DNA from: VRUE01 sp963728045
Lineage (GTDB): Bacteria > Actinomycetota > Thermoleophilia > Solirubrobacterales > 70-9
Assembly (NCBI GenBank): GCA_963728045.1
Contig: CAVSIE010000002.1
Location: forward strand, 868,001-932,000
Direction: 5' to 3'
DNA: 64,000 bases
This document shows positions 38,982-48,236 of this stretch, piece after piece; within the stretch, counting starts at the first letter, position 1, and every line of letters begins with the position of its first letter. A model generated the notes under the pieces. It saw only the letters and a program-made list of their open reading frames with translations. It ran no database searches and was not told the origin of the DNA. Position numbers and translations under genes: made by a program.

Positions 38982-41900
38982 CTATCCACCCTCAGCTATA
39001 TGCAGCGGGGTTGGATGCGCCATACCGGGAGCAGCCAGAATTCCAGGTGCGGTGCCCGGCAGGACTTTCGCCCCAGGAGGATGAGAGCCACCCTCCAGGC
39101 TCCGAAGTGGCGTCACCCAAGTTAGTTTGGCCCCATCTCTTCCTCCGGAAAGCAGCCCAACTGCCTTGTGGCTCCCCCGAGTCCAAATAGGGCCGCCGCT
39201 ATCCCCTGGAACGTTACCCTTCTCTATTTGAATAAACCACTGAAAGTATTCAAATTCGTCATAAAGTATCTTTACCGCAAAACCCTTTGTAGGACCACAT
39301 CTGCTGCCGCCAGAGGCCCCTGATAGACAAAGAGTCATACCAGGATGCCAATCAGCTACCCCATTAACTACTATCGGTGATTCTTTTGGTGATTCGTTCC
39401 ACTTAAAGATTCGTCGAGGTACAGTCGTACTTTTTTTCAACTCAACAGCAGCTGCGTCGGTGGTAAAGACACCTCCATGTGCCGCTTCGTAGGAGTGGCG
39501 CTTCACCTTTCCTAGCTCAATAAGGGTCTCCGTCGCTTTTCCTTTGATCATCTCGTAAGCACCCCTGTATACCGACTCGTCGGGGTAGAAGCAATGTCCC
39601 GCGCTAAGTGCGTAGTAGACGAGGGGTGATTTCGATCCAGCAATGGTGTCTTCGGAGGTCGGCCGCGTCCAAGCTCCGAAGCCAAGTGTGCAACCGCTAT
39701 GTATGGTGTCTTGCCGAAGGAAATCTCCGGCGAACAGTTTTGCGTCTTTCTCTCTAGCCATCCCTCCGTCAAATTCAACCGTTCTAGGCACCGGAAGACT
39801 TGGCTCATATATCGCTTCAATTGCGGAGGTTCCGCCAAAGATGCTGGCAATGAAGGTATTAAAAACTGCTATTTCGTTCGTGCTGACGATGACCTTGTTG
39901 GCTTCGATGTCGAGGCCTACGGTCAGCGGGCCATCTGGGAAACTCGGATTCGAGACTTGCTGGTCAAACTGAAGTGAGATCGACTGAAGCGTCGCAAGTG
40001 AATGCGCGGGGGTCGAAGGGAAAGGGGCGAGACGATCCGTAGCTAGGAGGCCAGCGAGCTGTTTGGCAGCTTCGACCATGTCGGCTTGGTTAGAAATGAA
40101 CCCGACTCGGATCTTGCCGCCAGCACGGTGATCCATGTAGTAGCCGGTGTAGTTCGACGATGCTGTGGTTTCTCCCCACTGAGAGATGATCGGGCCGTTA
40201 TGCGCCAGGTACCATTCTCTGTATTCCAGCTCTGCGATGTCTGCGGGACGGAGCGGTACACCCCACTCTTCGGTCGTGGATCTGGCAACAGGGTCGCCCT
40301 CATACCAAGCATTGATCAAGTTGAAGATGCGTTCGTTGCGCTCGACCTCGTTTTTGACCGGGAAGACGATCTCGAGGCCGAATTCTTCTCGGAAGTCGAG
40401 GATCTGATGGAACTTTGGTGGAATCGGGGAACCTGATGCAGAAGGCGGTGGCGGCTCGGGGATGTCGATCCAGAAGCGCTCGCTGCTGCTGTTGCCGATG
40501 CGGTCGGTTGCGATGACTTCGATCTGGAGGTGGCCCGGCGGGTGCGAGTCGGTGCTGGTCACCCACTGGTCGATGATCAGGCCGTCGCACTCGACCCCTT
40601 CTTCTTCGGGATCCTGCTCGCAGGTCTCTTTGCTGACCAGCTGATTGCCATTGGCGATGACCTGGATCGAGGCGATTCCCTCTTTGGATTTGGCCTGCGA
40701 TTCGAGGAGGTGGTCACCGTTCCAGATCGGCTCTGGTTTTTCCTTGTGGTCGTAGAGCGTTCCCGCCAGTTTCAGTTCCGGCGGCAGTTCTTTGTTCCAC
40801 CACTTCAAAACCGAACCATCGGCGCCGATGTCGTAGACCAGGTGCGGGTCATCGGGTGGGATAACCGTTGTGCGGCGGGGATCTGTGTCTTTGTACTCGA
40901 AGTAAGTCGTTTTGGCGTTAGAGCCCTCTGGCGCCACCTCGACCGATTTGACCCGTCCGTGTGCGTCGTATTCGATCTCAGCCCAGGTGCCGTTGGCCAG
41001 GGTGACCTTGGTCAGGCGGTTGGCGCCGTCGTACTCGTAGGCCGTCTCCCCCTGCGGTCCCTCGTGGGAGACCAGCGCGACGCCTTCGTGCTCGTAGGAG
41101 TGCCCGCCAGCTGCGTGGCCCTCGACGCTCGCGATCAAGCCGCCTTCTGAGTCGACCGCGACAGCGGGATCGCCGTCGGAGAGCTCGATCGGCTCAGGTT
41201 CGACCGGCGCGTAGTGCGCGGTGAGCCAACGCTGGATGCGGTGGTTACTGACGTCGGCGACCCAGAGGCTCCCTTTGGAGTCGGTCTCGATCCCCAGCGG
41301 GAAGGCGAATTTGAACTGCCCGGGACCTGATCCGTTGGAGCCGAACTGGCGGACGTATTTGCCTTCAGCGTCGAACTGCTGGACGCGATGGTTTTCCCGA
41401 TCGCCGACGTAGACGTTCCCTTGGGAGTCGGTCTCGATTGCGCCCGGGCCGTTGAATTGACCTGGAGCGGAGCCAGCAGATCCAAAAGCGAAGAAGAATT
41501 TGCCTTCTGGGCCGAAGACATTGACCCGGTTGTAGGTCCAGTCGGCCGCCCAGACCTTGCCATCGGGGCCGACATCGATACCCGTGCACCTGCCGAACTG
41601 GCCTTCGCCCGCGCCTTTGGAGCCGAGCGCTTCGATGAATTTGCCTTCCTCGTCAAAGCGTTGGATACGGGCATTGGCAGAGTCGCAGACCCAGATATCG
41701 CCCTGGAAGTCAGCGGCGATCCCTTCGGGCTGGAAGAACTGGCCGGGGCCATATCCGAAGGAGCCGAATTTGAAGAGGAATTTGCCGTCGGGGTCGAACT
41801 TCTGCACGCGGTTGTTGCCTTTGTCGAGGACAAGCAGATTGCCGTCGCGATCGACCGCTATCGAGGCGGGGCTTGAGAACTGGCCCTCGCCTGCGCCCGA

Positions 41901-44900
41901 GGAGCCGAATTTGGCGAGGAATTTGCCGTCGGGGCTGAACTTCTGGACGCGGTTGTTCGATTTGTCAACGACCCAGAGGCTGCCGCCCAGGCCAACCGCG
42001 ACATCAGCGGGCGCTTTCAGCTGGCCGTCGCCTGCGCCCAGTGAGCCGAAGGAGTCGGAGTAGGCTGGCGCTTTGATCGGCACCTGCCAGCGCTGGATGC
42101 GGTGGTCGTTGACATCGGCAGTCCAAAGGCTTCCCTTGCCATCGGTCTCGACACCGAACGCGTAGGCGAAGCGGAACTGGCCGGGGCCCGAGCCGAAGGA
42201 GCCGAACTTGGCGATGAATTTCGCTCCTGAATCAAACAGCTGGACGCGATGGTCGCCCATCTCGCCGACCCAGACGTTGCCTTCCCTGTCGACCTCGACC
42301 GTGTCGGGCTGTTTGAAGTAGCCATCGCCCGTGCCCTGCAGGCCGAAGGAGAAGAGCCACCCGCCGGCTTCGGAGAAGACGCTTACGCGATTGTTTAGCC
42401 GATCGGCGACCCAGATCTTTCCACCGCCCACGTCGAGGCCGGCGGACTGGCCGAACTGTCCATCGCCGGAGCCGGGCGACCCGGCTGCCTGGATGAATGC
42501 GCCGCTCGAGTCGAAGCGCTGGATGCGGCCGCTGTAGTCGCTGACCCAGGCATTGCCCTGGGCGTCGATCGCGATGCCCCGCGGGCCCCAGCTTGGGAAC
42601 TGGCCGTCGCCGGTGCCTTCTGAGCCGAACTCGAGGAGGAATTTGCCGCTGGAGTCGAACTTCTGCACCCTGCGATTGCCGCTGTCGGCGACCCAAATGT
42701 TGTCCTGGGAATCGATTGCCAGCGCCACCGGCTTGAAGAACTGGCCATCGCCTGCGCCGAAGGTGCCGAACTTTGCGAGGAATTTGCCGTCGGGGCCGAA
42801 CTTTTGGATGCGGTCATTCGACTTATCGGCGACCCAGAGGTTGCCGACAGAGTCGACGGCGACGTCCGCTGGCGATTGGAGCTGACCGTCGGCGCTACCG
42901 TTTGTGCCGAAGGAGCTGGCGTAGGTCGGTTTCTCGATCAGCCCGCTGTCGATCTCCAGTTCTTCAGGGTCGGCAGCGAAGGTCGCCGGGTCCTGCACCT
43001 CGATTTCGCTGAGCTGGCCGGCTTCGTAGACGTAGTCGACCTTGGCGTAGCCCTCGGTGCGGAGCGCCTCGGTGCGGCCGCTTTCGCTGAAGGCAACCGA
43101 GGTGGCCGATTCGCCAGTCTCATCGGTCAGCTCGTAGCCGCCGTCGGCCTCCTTGGTGATGGTCGCCTGCAGCTCGGGGTCGAACTCCTCTTTGCCCGCT
43201 TCGGTCGGCAGGTCGACTTCCGCAGCGAGGGCGCCGCTTGAGTCGACCATCTCCGCCTCGCTCGGGGTCGTCCCTTCCTCGGGATCGAGCTCCGGGGTCT
43301 CGGCCAGAGTCCAGCCCTCGCCCCACTCGGTGCTCTCGGAGTCGGGGAGCTGGGAGTTGTAGAAGCGTTCTAGCTCGAGGTCGACCGCGGCTCCGGGCAC
43401 CTCGAAGTCGCGCTCGCGGTAGACGAGGTTGCCGTTCATGACATTAACCGCGAGTTCGGGACGGGCGGGGTGCTCTTCGGCTTCTTCGTTGCCGAGCCCG
43501 TCGGGGAGTGGGAAGTAGTGGAGGACGTACTCGTCTTTCATCCCGGTCGCGGGGAAGTATTCGAACTCGATGTGGCGCACGTGCTCGTTGCCGGCGAAGT
43601 CGACCGTGGTGATTTCCAGCGTGTGCATGCCAGCGGTCTCGATCCCGCTCAGCCCGAGGGCGTAGTTGACGTTCATCGGGCAGCTGTATTTGGGATCCGA
43701 GCACTCTTGCGCGGACCAGGGAACTTCCTGCTCGACGCCGTCGAGGGAGACCTCGATGTCTTTCACGCCTGAGCGCCAGTCCTTGGCTTCCTGGCTGGCG
43801 GGGTTGCCGTCGGTGGTTTTGATCGTCAGGTTGTAGACGGAGAGTGCGAGCTGCTCCGGTTTGTCTTCTTCTGCTGGTGGTTCTTTGCTGCCTTCCTCAT
43901 TGGTGGCATTGGCGAGCTGGCCTCCCAGAGTTATTTCGGGGGAGCTGCGGTCGACCATGACCTGGAAAGGAGATTTGGCGACCTTGCCGGTTGGATCCTC
44001 GACGTTGACGCTGGCGCCCCTGATTCCCTCAGCGAAGCTGGCGCCGGTTGCTTTGGGCTCCGAGCTGCGGCTCGTCGGACATCGGCTGGCGGCAAGGCCA
44101 GTGCAGAAGCCTTCGTCCTTGTAGACGACAGTGTTGCCGTCGTTGGTAACCGTGACCCTGGAAACCCCGAGGCCAATGTCGCTGGCTCCTATTTTGATCG
44201 CGATCGGCGTTTTGTCGCTGAACCATTTTCCGGTGGGAAGGCCACTGATGGAATCGATCGTCGGGTAGTGCCAGTCGTCGAGCCAGACAACTACGCCACC
44301 GACGTAAAGATCACGCCAACAGGGGATGCTGTAGTAGGTGTTGCCGTTGCCGGTCGAGAGGCCAAGGATGAAGGACTCTCCCCAGGATTCGATGTCGACC
44401 GAGCCGAAATCGGCCGCCATGTTGTTGAGGACGCGGTTCCATTTGCCCTGGTACCACATGCCGACGTAGTCGTGGGGCTTGGGGTATTTGGAGCGGTGGC
44501 AGTTGCTGTAGTCCTGGCGAACGAATGGATTTGCCCAGGCATTGACGAGATAGCTGTTCGCGTTCGGTGCCGAGTAGATCCAGCGGCCGTATTGCTGTTC
44601 CCACTGAGTGCCGCTGGGCATCGAGACGAACAGGCCGCGGTTCGAGCCGCCCCAGCAGTAGTAGATGCAGTAGGTGTTGCCGTGGATCCAGGAGTGGGTC
44701 TCGTCGTATTTCCAGGAGCCGTTGGTCAGCGCGGCGAGGCCGCCTCCGCTGAACCAGCTCAACCCCGGGTTGATCCAGTCCTCGAAGATCGGATCCACGA
44801 GCAGCGGGTAGGCGACATCGGCTTCGCGGTGGGGCACATGAAGGACGAGGTCATCACCCTCAACCTCCATCTCGACCGGGACCACGCTGCCCTGGGCATC

Positions 44901-45818
44901 GACTGCATATGGGGCCGGCACGGAGGCGATCCCCTCGTCGCCCTTGACGATCTTGGCGCCGCCGAAGCCGTCGGAGCGCAGCTCGGCGCCTTCAGGCATG
45001 TCAATGTGGAAGCGCAGCGTCTCGGGGCTCTCAGCTGAGCGCAGGAGGTCGAAGATCTCCACCCCACCCGCGATCGGCGAGATCAGGCGGTCGACGTCGC
45101 TGCCTGGCCCAAGTGCTTCGGGGTAGAAGGCGTTCTTGTCGCCGAGGAGCTGCGCGTTGCTCTCGCCGGTCCCACCGAGCGCCGAGACCGCCAGTCCTTC
45201 CTCTCCGATCTCCACGGGCTGGGTGGCCGAAGTAGGGATTCGAACGTCGACTAGGGGGTTGACCGGTTCGAACCCGCCGGCGATCGGCTCGAGGCCCAAG
45301 TCCACCTTGCGCAGCTCGCCGTTCTCGTCCTCGGTCCTGACCGGGATGCTTGCGTCGAGCAGGAGCTCGTTCCCTTCGTCCTTGACGGTGGCGGCGGCTT
45401 CGTCCTCGCCGAGGGGGCGTACGAGCTGGGCATCGCTGAGAAATCTCGCCGGTTCCGTGTTCAGCTTCTCGAGCTCTGCAGAGAAGGTGGAGAGCAGGAG
45501 CTCACGAGCTGCGGCGGCAGAGAGTTCAGCGAAGGCGTAGCGGGATTCTTCGCGCTGGCGAGTGGCTTCGGGGCTTTCCAGCCAGCGCTGGCGCTCGGCT
45601 TCTTCGCGTTCGGCCGTCTCGATCCCCTCGCGCATGTCTTCGGCGTCAGGGAGCTGGACCGATTCCGCCTCGACCGGCGCGGGCGCTTCGGCCGGGACCT
45701 CCGTTGAGGGTTCAGCGGCGAGCACCGGGACCGCCGAGACGATCAGCAAAAGGGTGGCGAAAAAGGTGACCTGGCGCGCGCGACCCCTCGCGCCACCTTC
45801 CCTGCTGACTCTCCCCAT
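38982..45818 (-). CDS. giant NHL/RHS-like secreted protein with C-terminal protease tip
   Basis: 2278 residues. An N-terminal signal (TFFATLLLIVSAVPVLA) is followed by a large beta-rich region; residues ~970-1250 and ~1255-1530 form two six-blade NHL propellers (repeats like NGSADGQLQSPADVAVDSVG, NLWVADKSNDRIQKFGPDGK). Then RHS-type YD repeats (TAYEYDGANRLTKVTLANGT). The constant part ends near residue 1793 at FWIDIPEPPPPSASGSP. The last ~480 residues are a tip: a prodomain-like segment, then a chymotrypsin-fold protease with the triad H2075 (SAGHC), D2121 (TTDAAAVEL) and S2207 (GDSGGPIW). GC falls at the tip. Two Cys pairs fit the secreted streptogrisin/alpha-lytic type. Confidence 0.85.
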   Translation of the reverse strand: MGRVSREGGARGRARQVTFFATLLLIVSAVPVLAAEPSTEVPAEAPAPVEAESVQLPDAEDMREGIETAEREEAERQRWLESPEATRQREESRYAFAELSAAAARELLLSTFSAELEKLNTEPARFLSDAQLVRPLGEDEAAATVKDEGNELLLDASIPVRTEDENGELRKVDLGLEPIAGGFEPVNPLVDVRIPTSATQPVEIGEEGLAVSALGGTGESNAQLLGDKNAFYPEALGPGSDVDRLISPIAGGVEIFDLLRSAESPETLRFHIDMPEGAELRSDGFGGAKIVKGDEGIASVPAPYAVDAQGSVVPVEMEVEGDDLVLHVPHREADVAYPLLVDPIFEDWINPGLSWFSGGGLAALTNGSWKYDETHSWIHGNTYCIYYCWGGSNRGLFVSMPSGTQWEQQYGRWIYSAPNANSYLVNAWANPFVRQDYSNCHRSKYPKPHDYVGMWYQGKWNRVLNNMAADFGSVDIESWGESFILGLSTGNGNTYYSIPCWRDLYVGGVVVWLDDWHYPTIDSISGLPTGKWFSDKTPIAIKIGASDIGLGVSRVTVTNDGNTVVYKDEGFCTGLAASRCPTSRSSEPKATGASFAEGIRGASVNVEDPTGKVAKSPFQVMVDRSSPEITLGGQLANATNEEGSKEPPAEEDKPEQLALSVYNLTIKTTDGNPASQEAKDWRSGVKDIEVSLDGVEQEVPWSAQECSDPKYSCPMNVNYALGLSGIETAGMHTLEITTVDFAGNEHVRHIEFEYFPATGMKDEYVLHYFPLPDGLGNEEAEEHPARPELAVNVMNGNLVYRERDFEVPGAAVDLELERFYNSQLPDSESTEWGEGWTLAETPELDPEEGTTPSEAEMVDSSGALAAEVDLPTEAGKEEFDPELQATITKEADGGYELTDETGESATSVAFSESGRTEALRTEGYAKVDYVYEAGQLSEIEVQDPATFAADPEELEIDSGLIEKPTYASSFGTNGSADGQLQSPADVAVDSVGNLWVADKSNDRIQKFGPDGKFLAKFGTFGAGDGQFFKPVALAIDSQDNIWVADSGNRRVQKFDSSGKFLLEFGSEGTGDGQFPSWGPRGIAIDAQGNAWVSDYSGRIQRFDSSGAFIQAAGSPGSGDGQFGQSAGLDVGGGKIWVADRLNNRVSVFSEAGGWLFSFGLQGTGDGYFKQPDTVEVDREGNVWVGEMGDHRVQLFDSGAKFIAKFGSFGSGPGQFRFAYAFGVETDGKGSLWTADVNDHRIQRWQVPIKAPAYSDSFGSLGAGDGQLKAPADVAVGLGGSLWVVDKSNNRVQKFSPDGKFLAKFGSSGAGEGQFSSPASIAVDRDGNLLVLDKGNNRVQKFDPDGKFLFKFGSFGYGPGQFFQPEGIAADFQGDIWVCDSANARIQRFDEEGKFIEALGSKGAGEGQFGRCTGIDVGPDGKVWAADWTYNRVNVFGPEGKFFFAFGSAGSAPGQFNGPGAIETDSQGNVYVGDRENHRVQQFDAEGKYVRQFGSNGSGPGQFKFAFPLGIETDSKGSLWVADVSNHRIQRWLTAHYAPVEPEPIELSDGDPAVAVDSEGGLIASVEGHAAGGHSYEHEGVALVSHEGPQGETAYEYDGANRLTKVTLANGTWAEIEYDAHGRVKSVEVAPEGSNAKTTYFEYKDTDPRRTTVIPPDDPHLVYDIGADGSVLKWWNKELPPELKLAGTLYDHKEKPEPIWNGDHLLESQAKSKEGIASIQVIANGNQLVSKETCEQDPEEEGVECDGLIIDQWVTSTDSHPPGHLQIEVIATDRIGNSSSERFWIDIPEPPPPSASGSPIPPKFHQILDFREEFGLEIVFPVKNEVERNERIFNLINAWYEGDPVARSTTEEWGVPLRPADIAELEYREWYLAHNGPIISQWGETTASSNYTGYYMDHRAGGKIRVGFISNQADMVEAAKQLAGLLATDRLAPFPSTPAHSLATLQSISLQFDQQVSNPSFPDGPLTVGLDIEANKVIVSTNEIAVFNTFIASIFGGTSAIEAIYEPSLPVPRTVEFDGGMAREKDAKLFAGDFLRQDTIHSGCTLGFGAWTRPTSEDTIAGSKSPLVYYALSAGHCFYPDESVYRGAYEMIKGKATETLIELGKVKRHSYEAAHGGVFTTDAAAVELKKSTTVPRRIFKWNESPKESPIVVNGVADWHPGMTLCLSGASGGSRCGPTKGFAVKILYDEFEYFQWFIQIEKGNVPGDSGGPIWTRGSHKAVGLLSGGRDGAKLTWVTPLRSLEGGSHPPGAKVLPGTAPGILAAPGMAHPTPLHIAEGG

Positions 45819-45852
45819 CGTGCCTTCCCTTGCGGCTTGCTTGCGAAATATC

Positions 45853-45867
45853 TTGTCTTACAGACAA
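45853..45867 (-). promoter_or_regulatory. palindrome upstream of giant protein gene
   Basis: TTGTCT-TAC-AGACAA at 45853-45867 is a perfect 6-bp inverted repeat with a 3-bp centre, 35 bp upstream of the start at 45818 in an AT-rich gap. It looks like an operator, but the regulator is not known. The divergent BacA-like gene begins at 45953. Confidence 0.45.
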
Positions 45868-45952
45868 AAGAACTCTATACGACGATCCAGCGGAGTGTCA
45901 GCCAGGCAAACTTATCTTGAATAGCCCTGTTTAGTCAATTACTCTTGTTCAG

Positions 45953-46564
45953 ATGAGAGAAGGCAGAGCGCATCCGAGCAAGACCACCGTGATCACCCTC
46001 GGGCCCGAGGGGACCTGCCACGAGCGCGCGGTACAGCGGTACCTGGACTTCCAGGGAATCGACGAGTACGAGATCGTGCTGATCACCGACTTCTTCGACG
46101 GCTTGGAGATCCTGCGCGAGACGCCGGGCGCCTTCCTCGTCCAGTGCAGCGCCCACCCCAAGGTCCACGAGATCACCGAGAAGTACTGGACTGAGATCTT
46201 CGTCGTCGACACCTTCATCTACCCGACCAAGCACCTGGTCCTGCTCAGCCGCAAGGACGTCGAGAGGCCGCGCTCGCTCGGGATCGTTCCCGCCACCAAG
46301 GGCTACGTCGACCTCTCCCAGTGGGAGGAGATCATCGACGTGCCCTCAAAGCCGATCGTCGCCGAAGAGCTGCTGGCAGGCCGCTACGACTCCGGCCTGA
46401 CCCACATGGAGCACGTCGAGGAGCACGCCGGCGAGCTGCGGCTCGACCTCGACATCGGCGAAATCGACACCACCTGGGTGGTCTACGGGCACGAGAAGCG
46501 CTTCAAGGGCGACGTGATCGGGATCCCCTCCGCTGAGCTCTTCCGCGAAGCGGCGGCCGTCTAG
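45953..46564 (+). CDS. prephenate dehydratase/BacA-like protein
   Basis: A 203-residue one-domain protein of the periplasmic-binding-fold prephenate dehydratase group. The N-terminal motif TVITLGPEGTCHERAVQRYL matches the 'LGPEGT' start; the later VQCSAHPKVHEITEKYWTEI and VAEELLAGRYDSGLTHMEHV follow the fold. There is no ACT domain and no chorismate mutase partner, and the length fits BacA-type prephenate decarboxylases of bacilysin-like pathways more than PheA (about 280 residues). A solitary decarboxylase without other bac genes is odd, so the true role is open. Confidence 0.65.
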   Translation: MREGRAHPSKTTVITLGPEGTCHERAVQRYLDFQGIDEYEIVLITDFFDGLEILRETPGAFLVQCSAHPKVHEITEKYWTEIFVVDTFIYPTKHLVLLSRKDVERPRSLGIVPATKGYVDLSQWEEIIDVPSKPIVAEELLAGRYDSGLTHMEHVEEHAGELRLDLDIGEIDTTWVVYGHEKRFKGDVIGIPSAELFREAAAV

Positions 46565-46565
46565 C

Positions 46566-46602
46566 AGACAGTTCCGCGGCTTCTTACTAGACAATTCCGC
46601 GG
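46566..46602 (+). promoter_or_regulatory. 14-bp direct repeat upstream of the sugar dehydrogenase gene
   Basis: AGACAGTTCCGCGG (46566-46579) and AGACAATTCCGCGG (46589-46602) differ in one base and are 23 bp apart, about two helical turns. They lie between the BacA-like stop and the GTG at 46641. A regulator site is possible; no promoter is clear. Confidence 0.4.
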
Positions 46603-46640
46603 TTGTGTGAGGAGGCTGGGGACGGGGTAGCATCGACTCC

Positions 46641-48188
46641 GTGAGGCGTGGGGTCACTGCCGTCGTCGCGATCGTTGCCGCAGCGATCGTCCTGCCCAGC
46701 GCAGCCTCGGGCGCGGTGCTCGTTCCCCTCGCGCCCTCCTCCGCCTGGCCATCCGAGCCGATCCACGCGACGTCGCCACCCGGCGACCCGCGCCTGTTCG
46801 TGGTCGAACGTGGCGGCGGGGTGCGGATCTTCGAGAACGGCGCGCTGCTGCCGACGCCGTTCCTGACGGTGCCGAACGTCGACACCGAAGGCGAGCGGGG
46901 CCTGCTCTCGATCGCCTTCGCTCCCGACTACGCCTCCAGCGGCCTCTTCTACGTCTTCACGGTGGCGAAAGCAGCGGGCGAGTTCGGCGCCGAACCGGGA
47001 GAACTGCAGGTGGTCGAGTACAGGCGCTCTGCCAACGACCCAAACCTGGCCGACGGCGCCTCCGCCCGGCTCGTGCTCGGGATCCCCCACTCCGCAAGCA
47101 ACCACAACGGCGGCCAGGTCGCCTTCGGGCGTGACGGCCTCCTCTACGTGACAGTCGGGGACAACGCGAACTCGGCCAACGCCCAGGACTCGGCCAACCT
47201 CCTCGGCAAGGTGCTGCGGATCGATCCGCGCGGATTTGCCAACGACGGTGAATACGGCGTGCCGCCCTCGAACCCGTTCGTGGGCGTCCCCGGGGCCAAA
47301 GAGGAGATATACGCACTGGGGCTGCGCAACCCGTACCGGGCCTCGTTCGCACCGGATGGCCGCCTCGTCGTCCCCGACGTCGGCGCCAGCACCTGGGAGG
47401 AGGTCAACACCGGCAACCTCGCCGGCGCCAATCTGGGCTGGCCGATCTGCGAGGGCGCCTGCACGCCGCCCCAGCCCGGGCTCACCGACCCCATCTTCCA
47501 GTACGCCAACGCAGACAGCCCACTGGCAACGACCGGCTGCGCGATCATCGGCGGCTACGTCGTCCGCGATCAGCCACTGGACGAACTGTTCGGCCGTTAC
47601 CTCTACGGGGACGCCTGCCGATCCGACCTGCGCACGATCGACCTCGGCGCAGCGGGCGGCCAGCCGCGACCTGCCAACCTGACGATTCCGAGCGGCAGCC
47701 TGCTTGGCTTCGGCGAGGACTCCGGCTGCGGCGTCTACGTCCTCACCACCGGGACTGCCTACCGCGTCGCGATGAGCTCGAACTCGTCGCCGTCCAGTGG
47801 AGCGCCCGCCTGCGGAATCGTCGACCCGGTCGGCAAAACCGAGCGCCTGCGCCTCACCGTTCGCGCCGCGCGGCGGCAGCGACTTCGCGGCCACGTCAAG
47901 GTCGTGGCGATCTGCTCGGAGGCCTGCGCGCTGCGCGCCCGCGGCCGCCTGCACTTCTTCAAGCGGGGCCGGAAAGCGGGCTCAGCGAGGCTGATCCCGG
48001 TGTCCCGTCCCGCCAAAGCCGGCGCCCGCAACCGCTTCCGCCTCGCCGTGCTGAAGGTGAGGGTGCGTCAGCGCGCCAAGCGGATGCTGAAGCAGGGGCG
48101 GCGGGTTTCAGCGCGGGTGACCGTGGTCGCCTTTGATGACGCAGGCGACAGGGTGCTCAGAACCGTTCCCGTCAGGCTGATCCGCTGA
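46641..48188 (+). CDS. PQQ-type sugar dehydrogenase-like secreted protein
   Basis: A 515-residue exported protein. The signal peptide is GVTAVVAIVAAAIVLPSAAS. It carries the glucose/sorbosone dehydrogenase propeller: PRLFVVERGGGVRIFENGAL, LSIAFAPDYASSGLFYVFT, NHNGGQVAFGRDGLLYVTVG, NLLGKVLRIDPRG, GLRNPYRASFAPDGRLVVPD and DVGASTWEEVNTG. The His and Asn/Gly in NHNGGQ correspond to the family's PQQ-contact segment. The C-terminal ~120 residues are a Lys/Arg-rich beta domain (RARGRLHFFKRGRKAG). Substrate uncertain. Confidence 0.83.
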   Translation: MRRGVTAVVAIVAAAIVLPSAASGAVLVPLAPSSAWPSEPIHATSPPGDPRLFVVERGGGVRIFENGALLPTPFLTVPNVDTEGERGLLSIAFAPDYASSGLFYVFTVAKAAGEFGAEPGELQVVEYRRSANDPNLADGASARLVLGIPHSASNHNGGQVAFGRDGLLYVTVGDNANSANAQDSANLLGKVLRIDPRGFANDGEYGVPPSNPFVGVPGAKEEIYALGLRNPYRASFAPDGRLVVPDVGASTWEEVNTGNLAGANLGWPICEGACTPPQPGLTDPIFQYANADSPLATTGCAIIGGYVVRDQPLDELFGRYLYGDACRSDLRTIDLGAAGGQPRPANLTIPSGSLLGFGEDSGCGVYVLTTGTAYRVAMSSNSSPSSGAPACGIVDPVGKTERLRLTVRAARRQRLRGHVKVVAICSEACALRARGRLHFFKRGRKAGSARLIPVSRPAKAGARNRFRLAVLKVRVRQRAKRMLKQGRRVSARVTVVAFDDAGDRVLRTVPVRLIR

Positions 48189-48189
48189 G

Positions 48190-48230
48190 CGCAACGTTTT
48201 AGGCGCCCAATAGGTCCCCAAAACGTTGCG
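48190..48230. terminator. 11-bp perfect inverted repeat, bidirectional terminator candidate
   Basis: CGCAACGTTTT (48190-48200) and AAAACGTTGCG (48220-48230) pair perfectly around a 19-base loop. It lies between the convergent sugar dehydrogenase and SGNH hydrolase genes. The TTTT/AAAA ends give a short T-run on both strands, so it may stop both transcripts. Confidence 0.7.
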
Positions 48231-48236
48231 GACATA

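Noticed and set aside
35312..45818. Idea that the operon is a prophage or a plasmid part
   Set aside because: No integrase, structural phage, replication or partition gene is nearby; domains are of secreted surface proteins.
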